Below, in pieces: positions 1 to 11,539 of a DNA stretch of 64,000 bases. The stretch comes from Bacillus timonensis (GTDB lineage: Bacteria; Bacillota; Bacilli; Bacillales; Bacillaceae_L): assembly GCF_000285535.1 (NCBI RefSeq), contig NZ_HE610985.1, positions 735,086 through 799,085 of the forward strand, given 5' to 3'. The translations under genes were made by a program, and so were the position numbers. Within the stretch, counting starts at the first letter, position 1, and each line of letters opens with the position of its first letter. Below the pieces are notes generated by a model. It was not told the origin of the DNA. It did not search any database and saw only the letters and a list, made by a program, of their open reading frames with translations.

Positions 1-258
1 TAACCACTCCCCGATGTGGAGGAGCTCCTCGTTTAGGGCTGGTGTAAGGTCAAGCAAAGAATGGATTTCCTTTAGCTTATTCACTTCGCCCTTTTCCGAT
101 AAACTCATAACGAAGCCTTGAACTTTACGAGGACCAAATGGGACAACAACTCTCATTCCTGGTACAACAATGTCACTCCATTTATCAGGAACGATATAAT
201 CAAATGGTTTATCAGTTTGCATTGCAGGAACATCGACGATTACGCTTGCGATATTCAT
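1..258 (-). CDS. priA: Primosomal protein N' (PriA), N-terminal part, cut by window edge
   Basis: The first 86 codons of PriA, the helicase that restarts stalled replication forks by loading the primosome at branched DNA. The translation begins MNIASVIVDVP and includes the DYIVP and VVVPFGPRK stretches of the PriA 3'-DNA-end-binding domain. The helicase domains lie beyond the left edge. The ATG overlaps the coaBC stop as ATGA, so the two genes are translationally coupled, as in B. subtilis. Identification rests on the N-terminal domain and on gene order. Confidence 0.9.
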   Translation of the reverse strand, partial: MNIASVIVDVPAMQTDKPFDYIVPDKWSDIVVPGMRVVVPFGPRKVQGFVMSLSEKGEVNKLKEIHSLLDLTPALNEELLHIGEWL

Positions 259-1457
259 TTATTCTCGCCATCCATAATTTGTTTTACTTCTTGAAGTATC
301 GCCTTTGAAACTTCAAACTTTGTCATCATCGGCAAATTTTTATGAGTCCCATCTTTTTTATAAATCGTTACAAGGTTTGTATCTGTACCAAACCCTGCTC
401 CCTGTGTCGTCACATTATTCGCAACAATCATGTCAAGATTTTTCGATGCAAGTTTTTGTTTTGCATATTCATCAATATTGTCCGTTTCAGCAGCAAACCC
501 TATTAAAAATTGATGTTCCTTTTGTTCACCTAATGTTTTTAGTATATCTGTAGTTCGCTCGAGTTCTAGTACGAGTTCGCCTGATTTCTTTTTCATTTTA
601 CCTTCATATACCTGTTTTGGACGATAATCGGCAACAGCTGCAGATTTAATTACGATATCACTTTGTTTATAAAACGTCATGACCTGTCTAAACATTTCTT
701 CCGCAGACTCAACAGGAATGAGTTTTACATTTGGAGGTACCGGAAGATTAGTTGGGCCAGAAATCAAAGTTACTTCTGCACCAGCTTTACTCGCAGCTTC
801 TGCAAGTGCATAGCCCATTTTTCCGGTTGAACGATTTGTAAAAAAACGAACAGGATCAAGTTTCTCCCGAGTCGGGCCAGCTGTAATTAAGACTGTTTTG
901 TTATGTAGTAATCTCGGCTCAGTAAAATGACTAGTTATCAAGTCAACAATTTTTTCAGGTTCTTCCAAACGACCTTTGCCTACATAGCCACATGCTAAAT
1001 ATCCCTCAGATGGTTCAATAAATTGATATCCATCCCTTGCTAAAATGTCAATATTGCGTTTTACAGCAGGATGGTCGTACATATGGACATTCATCGCCGG
1101 AGCAATCCAAACAGGAGCCGTTGTAGCAAGCAATGTAGTTGTAATCATGTTGTCTGCAATTCCATTTGCAAGTTTTCCAATCGAATTTGCTGTTGCTGGT
1201 GCAACAACAACTAAGTCAGCCCAATCAGCTAGATTGATATGTGCAATAACTTCCGGGTTTTTTTCATCGAATGTATCAAAGTACACATCATTACGTGAGA
1301 GAGCTTGGAATGTTAATGGATTAACAAATTTCATTGCAGATTCACTCATGATTACTTTCACGTCAGCACCCGCTTGGGTTAGCTTACTAGTTAAAGCAGC
1401 AGCTTTGTAAACAGCAATACCACCGCTCACACAAAGCAATATTTTTTTATTAAGCAT
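255..1457 (-). CDS. coaBC: Bifunctional phosphopantothenoylcysteine decarboxylase/synthase
   Basis: A 400-residue CoaBC, the usual length, which joins 4'-phosphopantothenate to cysteine and decarboxylates the product in coenzyme A synthesis. The N-terminal flavodoxin-like CoaC half (about 1-185) has GGIAVYKAA, the HINLADWAD active-site His, an APAMN motif and the ACGYVGKGR catalytic Cys. In the substrate clamp PAMN is followed by VHMY, where many homologues have a Trp in place of the Tyr. The CoaB half (from about 190) has ITAGPTREKLDPVR, NRSTGKMG and a KMKKK lysine cluster. GGGGGA precedes the ATG. It follows rpoZ after a terminator and a repeat element, and its stop overlaps the priA start. 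Confidence 0.96.
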   Translation of the reverse strand: MLNKKILLCVSGGIAVYKAAALTSKLTQAGADVKVIMSESAMKFVNPLTFQALSRNDVYFDTFDEKNPEVIAHINLADWADLVVVAPATANSIGKLANGIADNMITTTLLATTAPVWIAPAMNVHMYDHPAVKRNIDILARDGYQFIEPSEGYLACGYVGKGRLEEPEKIVDLITSHFTEPRLLHNKTVLITAGPTREKLDPVRFFTNRSTGKMGYALAEAASKAGAEVTLISGPTNLPVPPNVKLIPVESAEEMFRQVMTFYKQSDIVIKSAAVADYRPKQVYEGKMKKKSGELVLELERTTDILKTLGEQKEHQFLIGFAAETDNIDEYAKQKLASKNLDMIVANNVTTQGAGFGTDTNLVTIYKKDGTHKNLPMMTKFEVSKAILQEVKQIMDGENK

Positions 1458-1475
1458 TTGAATCCCCCTTTATAG

Positions 1476-1592
1476 AAAAATCAAAGTGCCTCGCTCAGCC
1501 TCGACAAGCATTAAACGAACATTTCCTCATAATCCTGACTTCAGAGGATTTTGCTTATGTGATCGAGGGGCTAGGAGCTTTGGCTAGACATT
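1476..1592 (+). repeat. Interspersed structured repeat, family A, copy 1
   Basis: A non-coding element between the rpoZ terminator and coaBC. It shares blocks with the copies near 18.0 and 42.6 kb: CGACAAGCAT, AATCCTGA, a TTGCTTATG block, CGAGGGGCTAGG and a GCTAGACATT end. Its middle can fold (TCCTC with GAGGA, AAGCAT with GCTTATG). It reads in the plus direction, against the genes. Confidence 0.75.
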
Positions 1593-1631
1593 ACTTAAAA
1601 AAATAACAACCTACATGAGAGGTTGTTATTT
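1593..1631 (-). terminator. Rho-independent terminator after rpoZ
   Basis: Twelve-base arms (1601-1612 and 1620-1631, core AACAACCT/AGGTTGTT) with a 7-nt loop. On the minus strand they are followed by a run of T. It begins 4 nt after the rpoZ stop, so coaBC and priA either depend on read-through or have their own promoter. Confidence 0.8.
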
Positions 1632-1635
1632 TTGG

Positions 1636-1871
1636 TTATTCATTAGTAGTTGTTGGTGTTGTATCAACATCCGTTTTCTTATCAGTTGAATAATAAAGTA
1701 GACCAGCATCTATTTCTTCTAATGCTTTCCCAACTGATTTAAAGGATACAGGCTTCTGTACCATTCCATCATTTTTCTCTTGCATTACTCTTGCTCTTTT
1801 CGCAGCAACAGTTACAAGTGTGTATTTTGAATTCAATTTGTTTAATAATGAGTCAATAGATGGATTTAACA

Positions 1872-1872
<1 letters not shown>
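1636..1872 (-). CDS. rpoZ: RNA polymerase omega subunit
   Basis: A 78-residue omega subunit, which helps fold and assemble the beta' subunit. It has the family N-terminus [20 protein letters not shown] and the AAKRARVM helix that contacts beta'. The protein is about ten residues longer than B. subtilis omega because of a Thr/Asp-rich tail (residues 66-78) that looks disordered. Its ATG overlaps the gmk stop by one base (TAATG), so it is probably coupled to gmk. Confidence 0.95.
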
Positions 1873-2501
<629 letters not shown>

Positions 2502-2765
2502 CTACCCTTCGTCTGTTAGCTCATCTTCTTTTGATAGTCTTTGTGCAACCGTCTCTGGCTGGACTGCCGATAAAATAATATGGTCACTATCCATTATCAT
2601 AACTGCACGTGTCCTTCTGCCATATGTAGCATCAATAAGCATCCCACGGTCACGAGCATCTTGAATAATTCGTTTAATCGGAGCAGATTCGGGACTAACA
2701 ATTGAAATAATTCTGTTGGCCGAGACAATATTCCCGAATCCGATATTTATTAATTTAATTTGCAC
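2502..2765 (-). CDS. remA: Extracellular matrix regulator RemA
   Basis: An 87-residue DUF370 protein nearly identical in pattern to B. subtilis RemA (YlzA), a DNA-binding activator of biofilm matrix and osmoprotection genes. Recognisable segments are [23 protein letters not shown] and the basic TYGRRTRAV. Translation starts at GTG, 8 nt after a strong GGGGGAGA site. It lies between yloC and gmk, its conserved position in Bacillaceae. Which promoters it controls here cannot be told from this window. Confidence 0.93.
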   Translation of the reverse strand: MQIKLINIGFGNIVSANRIISIVSPESAPIKRIIQDARDRGMLIDATYGRRTRAVMIMDSDHIILSAVQPETVAQRLSKEDELTDEG

Positions 2766-2825
2766 TTAATCTCCCCCAATATATACCCCTCTATTTTTGC
2801 CGCGAAAATGGCTTTATAATCAAGC

Positions 2826-3704
2826 TTATTCAATATTTTGAACTTGCTCTTTTATTTTCTCTAGTAAGCTTTTCATTTCAACCACATGCTTTGCTATAGC
2901 AGGGTCGTTTGCTTTTGAGCCGATTGTATTGGTTTCCCTATTCATTTCCTGAACGATAAAATCAAGTTTTCTACCAATTGGTTCATTTGCTTGAACAGTT
3001 TCCCTAAATTGCCCGATATGGCTTGCGAGTCTAGTTAGTTCTTCACTGATATCAGCTTTTTCCGCAAATAAAGCAACCTCTGTGAGAATTCGATTTTCAT
3101 CAAATTCATTACCCACATATTCCTTGATTCTTTTTTCGATACGGTCACGATAAAGTGTAACTACTTTCGGTGCATATTTTTTGATTATATGTACGTTTTC
3201 TTCAACTTCGTCAAGAAAAAGGAAAATGTCATCAATTAATTTCTTCCCTTCAACTTCCCTCATTTGTTTCAATTGGCGTGCCGCGCTATGAATTACTTCT
3301 AGTACGGCTGATTCAATCTCTTTATTTTCCAATTCCTTTTCTTCAATGGAGAGAATATTTTCATTTGAAAGGAGCTGCTGAGTTGTGATTTGATCGGTAA
3401 GCTGATACTTTTCTTGGATTTGTTTTGTAGACGCAACAAGACTATCTAATAATTCCCAGTCAATGGAGAGAGTTTTCGAAACAAGTCCTTCGCCTTCAAT
3501 TGTAAGAAATACTTCAACACGACCTCTTTTTACGTACTCTACTATTGCTTTTTTTATTTTATCCTCAAGAAACAGTAATTGTCTAGGTAATCTTATATTG
3601 ATTTCACAAAATCGATGGTTTACAGATTTAAGTTCTGCATGAACGTAAGTTGCGTTTGATTCCTTTTCGGCACGTCCAAAACCTGTCATACTTGCTATCA
3701 TCAT
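2826..3704 (-). CDS. yloC: YicC/YloC family endoribonuclease
   Basis: A 292-residue YicC-like protein, the normal length. The N-terminal MTGFGRAE block and the C-terminal block GRKLDFIVQEMNRETNTIGSK are the family signatures. Members are metal-dependent endoribonucleases, and E. coli YicC acts on a small RNA. A coiled-coil-rich middle (about 150-230) separates the two. It is the first gene of the yloC-remA-gmk-rpoZ group and has a plausible sigma-A promoter just upstream. Two ATGs are adjacent; either fits the GGAAG site. Confidence 0.92.
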   Translation of the reverse strand: MMIASMTGFGRAEKESNATYVHAELKSVNHRFCEINIRLPRQLLFLEDKIKKAIVEYVKRGRVEVFLTIEGEGLVSKTLSIDWELLDSLVASTKQIQEKYQLTDQITTQQLLSNENILSIEEKELENKEIESAVLEVIHSAARQLKQMREVEGKKLIDDIFLFLDEVEENVHIIKKYAPKVVTLYRDRIEKRIKEYVGNEFDENRILTEVALFAEKADISEELTRLASHIGQFRETVQANEPIGRKLDFIVQEMNRETNTIGSKANDPAIAKHVVEMKSLLEKIKEQVQNIE

Positions 3705-3736
3705 ATCACTTCCAATCTAACATAACAGGTATATCT

Positions 3737-3764
3737 ATATTATGATTTAAATGGGTAAATGCAA
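3737..3764 (-). promoter_or_regulatory. Probable sigma-A promoter for yloC-remA-gmk-rpoZ
   Basis: On the minus strand a TTGCAT -35 box and a TAATAT -10 box are separated by 16 bp, about 33 bp upstream of the yloC ATG and downstream of the terminator of the preceding ATPase gene. The spacing is one short of ideal, so it is a candidate rather than a certain promoter. Confidence 0.5.
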
Positions 3765-3823
3765 TATTTATTTTACCATTGTTTTCTCAAATCGAATAGT
3801 TTCCTAATGATTTCATTCCAAAG

Positions 3824-3856
3824 TAAAAAAGGTAATAGAGTATTTACTCCATTACC
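3824..3856 (-). terminator. Terminator after the P-type ATPase gene
   Basis: An 11-bp stem (GGTAATGGAGT with ACTCTATTACC, one G-T pair) with a 4-nt loop and six T on the minus strand, ending the transcript from the gene at 3897. Confidence 0.85.
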
Positions 3857-3896
3857 TCATCAATTATAACATAGTTTTATATCTAAATTCCAAGTC

Positions 3897-6587
3897 TTAT
3901 GCACGAGCTGTGGATCGTTTGTTTGTAAATAAAGCCCCCGCTAAGAGGAATGTTGGAATTGCGGACATTCCAATTACTAAAAGCCAATCTCTTGGTGCAA
4001 TTGCATATGTTTTGAAAACTGGTTGAAGTGGCGGATAGTAAATAACGATTAACATTAAAAGAATAGATGAGATAACCGCCCAAACTAAATACATATTTTG
4101 AAATGGGTTTCGATGAAAAATAGAACGTTCACTTCGGCAATCAAACACATGGATCAACTGAGCCATGACAAGTGTTGCAAACGCGATTGTTTGAGCATAA
4201 CCTAAATTGTTGGGATCTCGATGATACACAACCATAAAGGCAGCTAAGGTCGCAATACCAATCAAGAATCCACGGCTAATAATTTTCCAACCCAAGCCTC
4301 TTGCAAATACGCCTTCTTTCGGATGACGAGGGCCATGCTTCATTAAATTGCCCTCTGGTTGGTCGAGTCCTAATGCCATTGCTGGTAAACCATCTGTTAC
4401 CAAGTTGACCCAAAGGATTTGAATCGGCACGAGTGGAAGTGGAAGTCCCATTAACATCGCAAAAAGCATTACTAGAATTTCACCGACATTGGATGCCAAT
4501 AAATAACGGATAAACTTTCTAATATTTTCATAGATGTTTCGACCTTCTTTGATGGCGGCTTTTATTGTTGCAAAGTTGTCATCAAGCAATATTAATGATG
4601 ATGCTTCTTTCGCTACATCAGTTCCAGTAATTCCCATCGCAATCCCGATATCTGATGCTTTAATTGCTGGAGCATCGTTTACACCATCACCAGTCATCGC
4701 AACGATATGCCCCCTACTTTGAAGTGCCTTAACGATTTTCAGCTTGTGTTCAGGTGATACCCTTGCATATACATAAACATCATCGACGATTTCTTCTAGC
4801 TCTTCTACATCCATTTTTGAAAGAGCATAACCGTCTAACACTTTACCACCTCGTGGTAAAATACCAAGTTGTGTAGCGATTGCTTTTGCTGTAATGAGAT
4901 GGTCTCCAGTAATCATGATTGTCTTAATACCCGCATCTTTACATTCTTTAACAGCGTCTTTGACTTCAGGTCTTGGCGGGTCAATCATTCCTTGTATCCC
5001 AATAAATGTTAATTCACTTTCTGCTTCACGTTCTGAAACTATCTTTTGATTAGGTCTTAAAGGTTTAAAACCAACCGCAATCGTGCGAAGTGCATCCGAA
5101 GCTAAGCCTTCAATTGCATCCTTTATATTATTCTCGTACTCTACTGATAATGGCTGTTGTCTATTATCCCAAAGAACAGATTTACTTACTCCTAGTAACA
5201 CATCTGGTGCACCTTTTGTAACAACAAACTGATTTCCAGATTGATCTTTTACAATGACACTCATCATTTTTCTTGCAGAATCAAATGGAAACTCTTCTAC
5301 AATTTCAAATTGCTCTGCCAATAATTCATTTGTAAGTCCTGCTTTAATACCTGCTACAAGAAGAGCGCCTTCTGTTGGATCTCCGTCAAGAACCATTGTC
5401 TTATCCTTTTGCTTTAATGATGCATTATTGCATAAAACCCCAAATGTTAATAACTGCTGCAATGTTTTATGATCAGATGGTTTAATTTCTTTTTCACCTG
5501 AGAAAAATTTACCCTCTACATCATAGCCCGTACCTGAAACAGACCATGTTTTACCGCCAGACCATAGATGTGTAACTGTCATTTTATTTTGAGTCATTGT
5601 TCCTGTTTTATCTGAGCAAATAACCGATGCACAGCCTAGCGTTTCAACAGCAGGTAAACGTCGAACAATCGCATTCTTCTTGATCATCCTTTGAACACCT
5701 AGGGAAAGTGCGACTGTAACAATTGCTGGCAGACCTTCTGGTATTGCAGCAACTGCCAATGAAACACCCGCTAGGAACATTTCATATACTTCATGTCCAT
5801 TTATAACACCTACAACAACAACTAAGAGTGTTAAAAATAGGGCAACTGTTATTAGAACTTTACCCAATTGCTCTAATCTTCTTTGCAAAGGTGTAATCAT
5901 TGTTTCAGCTGATTGAAGGAGTTCCGCAATTTGGCCCATTGCTGTATTCATTCCAGTTCCTACTACGATTCCAACTCCACTACCTCTCGTCACCATTGTA
6001 CCCATAAAGCCCATATTTTCTTGGTCACCAAGTGAAACATCATCATCACGAATTGGGTCAATATGCTTAGTAACAGGTACGGATTCACCTGTTAGTGCAG
6101 ATTCTTCAATCTCTAAGCTTTTTACGTCTATTAAACGTACGTCCGCCCCAATTCGATCGCCACTTGTGAATTTAATAATATCGCCTACAACAAGTTCTTT
6201 TGAGAGAATGCGAACCCATTCATTATTTCGATAAACATTCACCTGTGGTGCAGAAAGCTCTTTTAAAGCTTGAAGTGATTTTTCTGCTTTTCGCTCTTGA
6301 AAAAAACCTAAAAACCCGTTGATTAAAACAATTGCCATAATTGCAATGGCATCAATGTATTCCCCTAACAACCCGGAAATTAGAGTTGCGGCAAGTAATA
6401 CAAGGACCATGAAGTCCTTAAATTGGGCTAAAAACAACAAAAGTGCTGAAGGGCGTTCGGCTTCCTTCAATTCATTATATCCAAATTGCTTTTGTCGCTG
6501 TTTTACTTCTTGGTCGGAAAGACCACTAGAAAGGCTTGTATTAACTTTTTTTTCGACCTCTTCTGATCTAAGCTCATACCACTTCAT
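3897..6587 (-). CDS. yloB: P-type IIA calcium-transporting ATPase
   Basis: About 896 residues and closely similar to B. subtilis YloB, a SERCA-like Ca2+ pump of the membrane. The order is N-terminal cation ATPase domain; M1-M2 (about 55-95); actuator domain with SGDRIGADVR and LTGES; M3-M4 with the Ca2+-binding PEGLP; the phosphorylation site SDKTGT; the nucleotide domain with KGAPD; the hinge TGDGVND; and six C-terminal helices. The chosen ATG (MKWYELRSEE) matches the YloB start. A GTG 15 nt upstream is also open but abuts the GAGGGG site. It is divergent from rqcH. Confidence 0.93.
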   Translation of the reverse strand: MKWYELRSEEVEKKVNTSLSSGLSDQEVKQRQKQFGYNELKEAERPSALLLFLAQFKDFMVLVLLAATLISGLLGEYIDAIAIMAIVLINGFLGFFQERKAEKSLQALKELSAPQVNVYRNNEWVRILSKELVVGDIIKFTSGDRIGADVRLIDVKSLEIEESALTGESVPVTKHIDPIRDDDVSLGDQENMGFMGTMVTRGSGVGIVVGTGMNTAMGQIAELLQSAETMITPLQRRLEQLGKVLITVALFLTLLVVVVGVINGHEVYEMFLAGVSLAVAAIPEGLPAIVTVALSLGVQRMIKKNAIVRRLPAVETLGCASVICSDKTGTMTQNKMTVTHLWSGGKTWSVSGTGYDVEGKFFSGEKEIKPSDHKTLQQLLTFGVLCNNASLKQKDKTMVLDGDPTEGALLVAGIKAGLTNELLAEQFEIVEEFPFDSARKMMSVIVKDQSGNQFVVTKGAPDVLLGVSKSVLWDNRQQPLSVEYENNIKDAIEGLASDALRTIAVGFKPLRPNQKIVSEREAESELTFIGIQGMIDPPRPEVKDAVKECKDAGIKTIMITGDHLITAKAIATQLGILPRGGKVLDGYALSKMDVEELEEIVDDVYVYARVSPEHKLKIVKALQSRGHIVAMTGDGVNDAPAIKASDIGIAMGITGTDVAKEASSLILLDDNFATIKAAIKEGRNIYENIRKFIRYLLASNVGEILVMLFAMLMGLPLPLVPIQILWVNLVTDGLPAMALGLDQPEGNLMKHGPRHPKEGVFARGLGWKIISRGFLIGIATLAAFMVVYHRDPNNLGYAQTIAFATLVMAQLIHVFDCRSERSIFHRNPFQNMYLVWAVISSILLMLIVIYYPPLQPVFKTYAIAPRDWLLVIGMSAIPTFLLAGALFTNKRSTARA

Positions 6588-6706
6588 CCGTCTTTTACAC
6601 ACCCCTCACAATAAATCTGTTATCTCTATGAAAGCTTATTCAGTCTCGTCCCAAAAAATGCTATACTTTTTCTAAGCTACCTATTTATTGGTACAATAAG
6701 ATTGAA

Positions 6707-6736
6707 TTGATTTAGAAGACAATTCTCTTCTATAGA
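6707..6736 (+). promoter_or_regulatory. Candidate promoter for rqcH
   Basis: TTGATT and TATAGA separated by 18 bp, ending 21 nt before the rqcH ATG, with AAGAGGAA as ribosome site. Both boxes deviate from consensus. Confidence 0.35.
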
Positions 6737-6757
6737 TATGGAAAAGAGGAAACACGT

Positions 6758-8467
6758 ATGACATTCGATGGAATATTCACGCATGCAATTGCGAATGAAT
6801 TAAAACAAACACTCGAAAGTGGCAGAATATCAAAGATCTATCAACCATATAAAAATGAATTAATTTTTCAGATTCGTTCAAATGGTAAGAATCACAAACT
6901 TTTGCTTTCTGCACATCCTAGTTACGCTCGCATCCATCTGACAAATGAATTATATGATAATCCGCATGAACCACCGATGTTCTGTATGCTACTTCGCAAA
7001 CATCTTGAGGGAAGTATTATTGAGGCAATTCGTCAGGTTGATAAGGACAGAATCATTATTTTTGATATAAAAGGTCGGAATGAGCTTGGAGATGTCTCTT
7101 ATAAGCAACTAATCATTGAAATTATGGGTAGACATAGTAACATCATTTTAGTTGATACGGAAAAACAAACGATACTAGACAGCATTAAGCATATTTCACC
7201 AGCAGTTAACCGTCATCGCACTGTTTTACCGGGATATATGTATGTTTCACCACCTGCTCAGGATAAGATAGATCCTTTTACTGTTGATGAAGAAACATTC
7301 CTGAAAAAAATCGACTTTAATGCCGGTCGATTAGATCAGCAAATCGTAAATAAATTTTCAGGTATCTCCCCTTTATTTGCAAAGGAAGTTGTATATCGGT
7401 CTGGAATAGCTAATCGAAAATCGCTACCAGGTCCATTTTTAACAATGATTAATACGGTAATGGAAAATAAAATTACCCCGCAAATTATATCGAAAGGTCA
7501 AAAGGATTATTTCTATATCCTCCCTTTACAACATATCGGTGGTGAAAGTAGAGAATTCACCTCTATTAGTGAAATGCTTGATCGTTTCTACTTTGGTAAA
7601 GCGGAAAGAGACCGAGTGAAGCAACAAGGAAATGATTTAGAACGATTTATCGTGAATGAGAAAACGAAAAATGAGAAAAAAATTAAAAAGCTCGAAGCAA
7701 CTTTAGTAGAATCGGAAAAAGCAGAAAAATATAAGTTATTTGGAGAACTTTTAACAGCAAATATGTACGCAATGACCAGAGGAGACAAAGAGATTGAAGT
7801 GTTAAATTATTATTCCGATGAAAATGAGAAGCTGAAAATTTCTTTAAATCCACAAAAAACGCCATCTGAAAATGCACAAAGCTACTTTTCAAAGTACCAG
7901 AAGGCAAAGAATGCTGTCGCATATGTGGAACATGAAATCGAGAAAGCTAATGAAGAAATTGCCTATTTTGACTCACTACTTCAACAAATCGAGTCTGCTG
8001 CGCCAAAGGATTTACAAGAAATTCGCGAAGAGCTCATGGAGGAAGGCTATCTCAAAAACAAGCAGCGTAAAGGGAATAAGAAAATGAAGCCTACGAAACC
8101 TTCCATTGAGCGCTATGTAGCAAGTGATGGAACAGAAATCCTTGTCGGTAAAAATAATAAACAAAATGATTATGTAACAAATAAACTAGCTGCAAGAGAT
8201 GATATTTGGCTCCATACAAAGGACATACCCGGTTCACACGTAATTATTAGGAGCAAACAGCCATCAAGCGAAACAATACTAGAGGCTGCGACTATTGCTG
8301 CTTATTTCAGTAAGGCAAAAAACTCATCCTCCGTACCGGTTGATTATACATTGGTGCGTCATGTAAAAAAACCGAATGGTTCAAAGCCTGGCTTTGTCAT
8401 CTATGACAACCAACAGACTGTATATGTCACACCAGAAGAAGATTTAATAGTAAAACTAAGAAGATAA
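6758..8467 (+). CDS. rqcH: Rqc2 homologue RqcH, ribosome-associated quality control NEMF/NFACT protein
   Basis: A 569-residue NFACT protein (YloA, formerly called fibronectin-binding FbpA). RqcH binds 50S subunits carrying stalled peptidyl-tRNA and recruits tRNA-Ala to add C-terminal alanine tails that mark the peptide for ClpXP. The NFACT-N domain (about 1-135) begins [11 protein letters not shown] and includes EIMGRHSN. A helix-hairpin-helix region (about 180-235) and a long coiled coil (about 285-435) follow. The NFACT-R domain (about 450-555) has [16 protein letters not shown]. It is the only plus-strand gene in the first 59 kb and stands alone, ending at a shared terminator. YlmH, a second factor of this pathway, is encoded at 27 kb but frameshifted. 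Confidence 0.93.
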   Translation: MTFDGIFTHAIANELKQTLESGRISKIYQPYKNELIFQIRSNGKNHKLLLSAHPSYARIHLTNELYDNPHEPPMFCMLLRKHLEGSIIEAIRQVDKDRIIIFDIKGRNELGDVSYKQLIIEIMGRHSNIILVDTEKQTILDSIKHISPAVNRHRTVLPGYMYVSPPAQDKIDPFTVDEETFLKKIDFNAGRLDQQIVNKFSGISPLFAKEVVYRSGIANRKSLPGPFLTMINTVMENKITPQIISKGQKDYFYILPLQHIGGESREFTSISEMLDRFYFGKAERDRVKQQGNDLERFIVNEKTKNEKKIKKLEATLVESEKAEKYKLFGELLTANMYAMTRGDKEIEVLNYYSDENEKLKISLNPQKTPSENAQSYFSKYQKAKNAVAYVEHEIEKANEEIAYFDSLLQQIESAAPKDLQEIREELMEEGYLKNKQRKGNKKMKPTKPSIERYVASDGTEILVGKNNKQNDYVTNKLAARDDIWLHTKDIPGSHVIIRSKQPSSETILEAATIAAYFSKAKNSSSVPVDYTLVRHVKKPNGSKPGFVIYDNQQTVYVTPEEDLIVKLRR

Positions 8468-8472
8468 TCACT

Positions 8473-8503
8473 AAAAAAACCCTAGGAATCCTAGGGTTTT
8501 TAA
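8473..8503. terminator. Bidirectional terminator between rqcH and pyrE
   Basis: A perfect 10-bp stem (AAACCCTAGG/CCTAGGGTTT) with a 3-nt loop, A-run on one side and T-run on the other. It serves converging rqcH and the pyr operon. Confidence 0.9.
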
Positions 8504-8506
8504 CTT

Positions 8507-9139
8507 TTATGCTTTGGCAGTATCCCATTCAACTGGATTTTTCCTCCAGCTTTGAAGGCTCTCAATATCATTTTCCGTTACAACACTTTTTTCTAAAGCC
8601 ACTTCAATTAATGTTGGGTAATCCGTTAATGTGTGCGCGGATATATTTGCAGCTTCTAAGCTAGCTGCCGCAGCCGGAAGTTGATAAGAGAAGATTGCCA
8701 CGATTCCCAATACATCGCATCCTGCTTCACGCAGGGCTTCAACAGCAGTAATCGCACTACCACCTGTTGAAATAAGATCTTCAATCACCACTACTTTTTG
8801 TCCCTTTACCACTTTACCTTCAATTTGATTTCCCTTACCATGTGCTTTTGCTTTACTACGCACGTAACACATTGGTAAATGTAAAACATCACTTACCCAT
8901 GCAGCATGAGGAATACCTGCAGTCGCAGTTCCTGCTATCACCTCTGCTTCAGGATAATGTGTCGTAATTAATTCAGATAATCCCTTCGCAATTTCCGTAC
9001 GAACCTGTGGGAAAGAAAGTGTCATTCTGTTGTCACAATAAATAGGAGATTTTAATCCTGAAGACCATGTAAATGGATTATTGGGCTGTAAAAATACTGC
9101 CCCAATTTCCAATAAATGTCCAGCTATATCTTTACTCAT
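8507..9139 (-). CDS. pyrE: Orotate phosphoribosyltransferase
   Basis: About 210 residues; joins orotate to PRPP to form OMP. The PRPP-binding loop [15 protein letters not shown] lies at about 112-126. The start chosen ([10 protein letters not shown]) is an ATG 7 nt after GAAGGGG that overlaps the pyrF stop as ATGA; an upstream ATG would add six unconserved residues. Last gene of the pyr operon, ended by the shared terminator. Confidence 0.96.
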   Translation of the reverse strand: MSKDIAGHLLEIGAVFLQPNNPFTWSSGLKSPIYCDNRMTLSFPQVRTEIAKGLSELITTHYPEAEVIAGTATAGIPHAAWVSDVLHLPMCYVRSKAKAHGKGNQIEGKVVKGQKVVVIEDLISTGGSAITAVEALREAGCDVLGIVAIFSYQLPAAAASLEAANISAHTLTDYPTLIEVALEKSVVTENDIESLQSWRKNPVEWDTAKA

Positions 9140-9851
9140 ACTCGTACCCCTTCCCATGATGCTTTCATTTGGTTATATGTGTGTAATGGGTTATTCGCTC
9201 GTGTGATTGATCGACCAACTACGATTGCGGTTGATCCTAATTCTCGTGCCTTCTCAGGTGTAACAACTCGTGCTTGATCGAAGACATCATCACCCGGCTG
9301 ACGAATACCTGGTGTTACAGTCATAAATTTATTGCCTACCTTACTGTTGATTACTGGAACTTCAAGAGAGGAGCAGACAACACCATCTAAGCCGCTATTT
9401 TTTGTCAATGTTGCATATTCGACTACAACATCAAGTAAATTTCGCTCAATCAGCAATTCCCTTCTCATAACTTCCTCTGTTGTACTCGTAAGCTGTGTTA
9501 CAGCAATACACTTTGGCCTTGTTTGCCCCATCGCTGTACCTGCCTCCAGTCCCTCACGAGCAGCTACCATCATTTCATATCCACCAGCAGCATGAACATT
9601 GACTAAATCAACACCTAGCCCTGCAAGACGTTTCATAGCAGAATAGACAGTGTTAGGAATATCATGAAGTTTTAAATCTAGGAAAATGGAGTGGCCTTGC
9701 TCTTTTAAAAAACGTATGACCGATGGACCTTCTTGATAAAATAATTCCATTCCAACCTTTACGAAAAGCTTTTCCCCCGCGAATTCCTTTAGAAAACCTT
9801 TAGTATCTAGTAAATTAGGAAAATCTAGAGCAATAATTAGTGGTCGTTGCA

Positions 9852-9852
<1 letters not shown>
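9136..9852 (-). CDS. pyrF: Orotidine 5'-phosphate decarboxylase
   Basis: A 238-residue TIM-barrel enzyme that makes UMP from OMP. ALDFPN is near the N-terminus, [13 protein letters not shown] carries the catalytic Lys/Asp set, and the C-terminal phosphate-binding VVGRSITRA is present. The start [11 protein letters not shown] is an ATG sharing one base with the pyrD stop (TAATG) and preceded by AAGGAGC; a longer open start at 9876 adds eight residues with no family match. Confidence 0.96.

Positions 9853-11535
<1,683 letters not shown>

Positions 11536-11539
<4 letters not shown>

Noticed and set aside
1476..1592. Calling family A repeats insertion sequences or MITEs
   Set aside because: No terminal inverted repeats with target duplications could be shown and no transposase is present, so they are listed only as repeats.
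6587..6602. GTG start for the P-type ATPase giving five more residues
   Set aside because: The GTG directly abuts GAGGGG with no spacing. The ATG matches homologues, though its spacing of 14 nt is long, so doubt remains.
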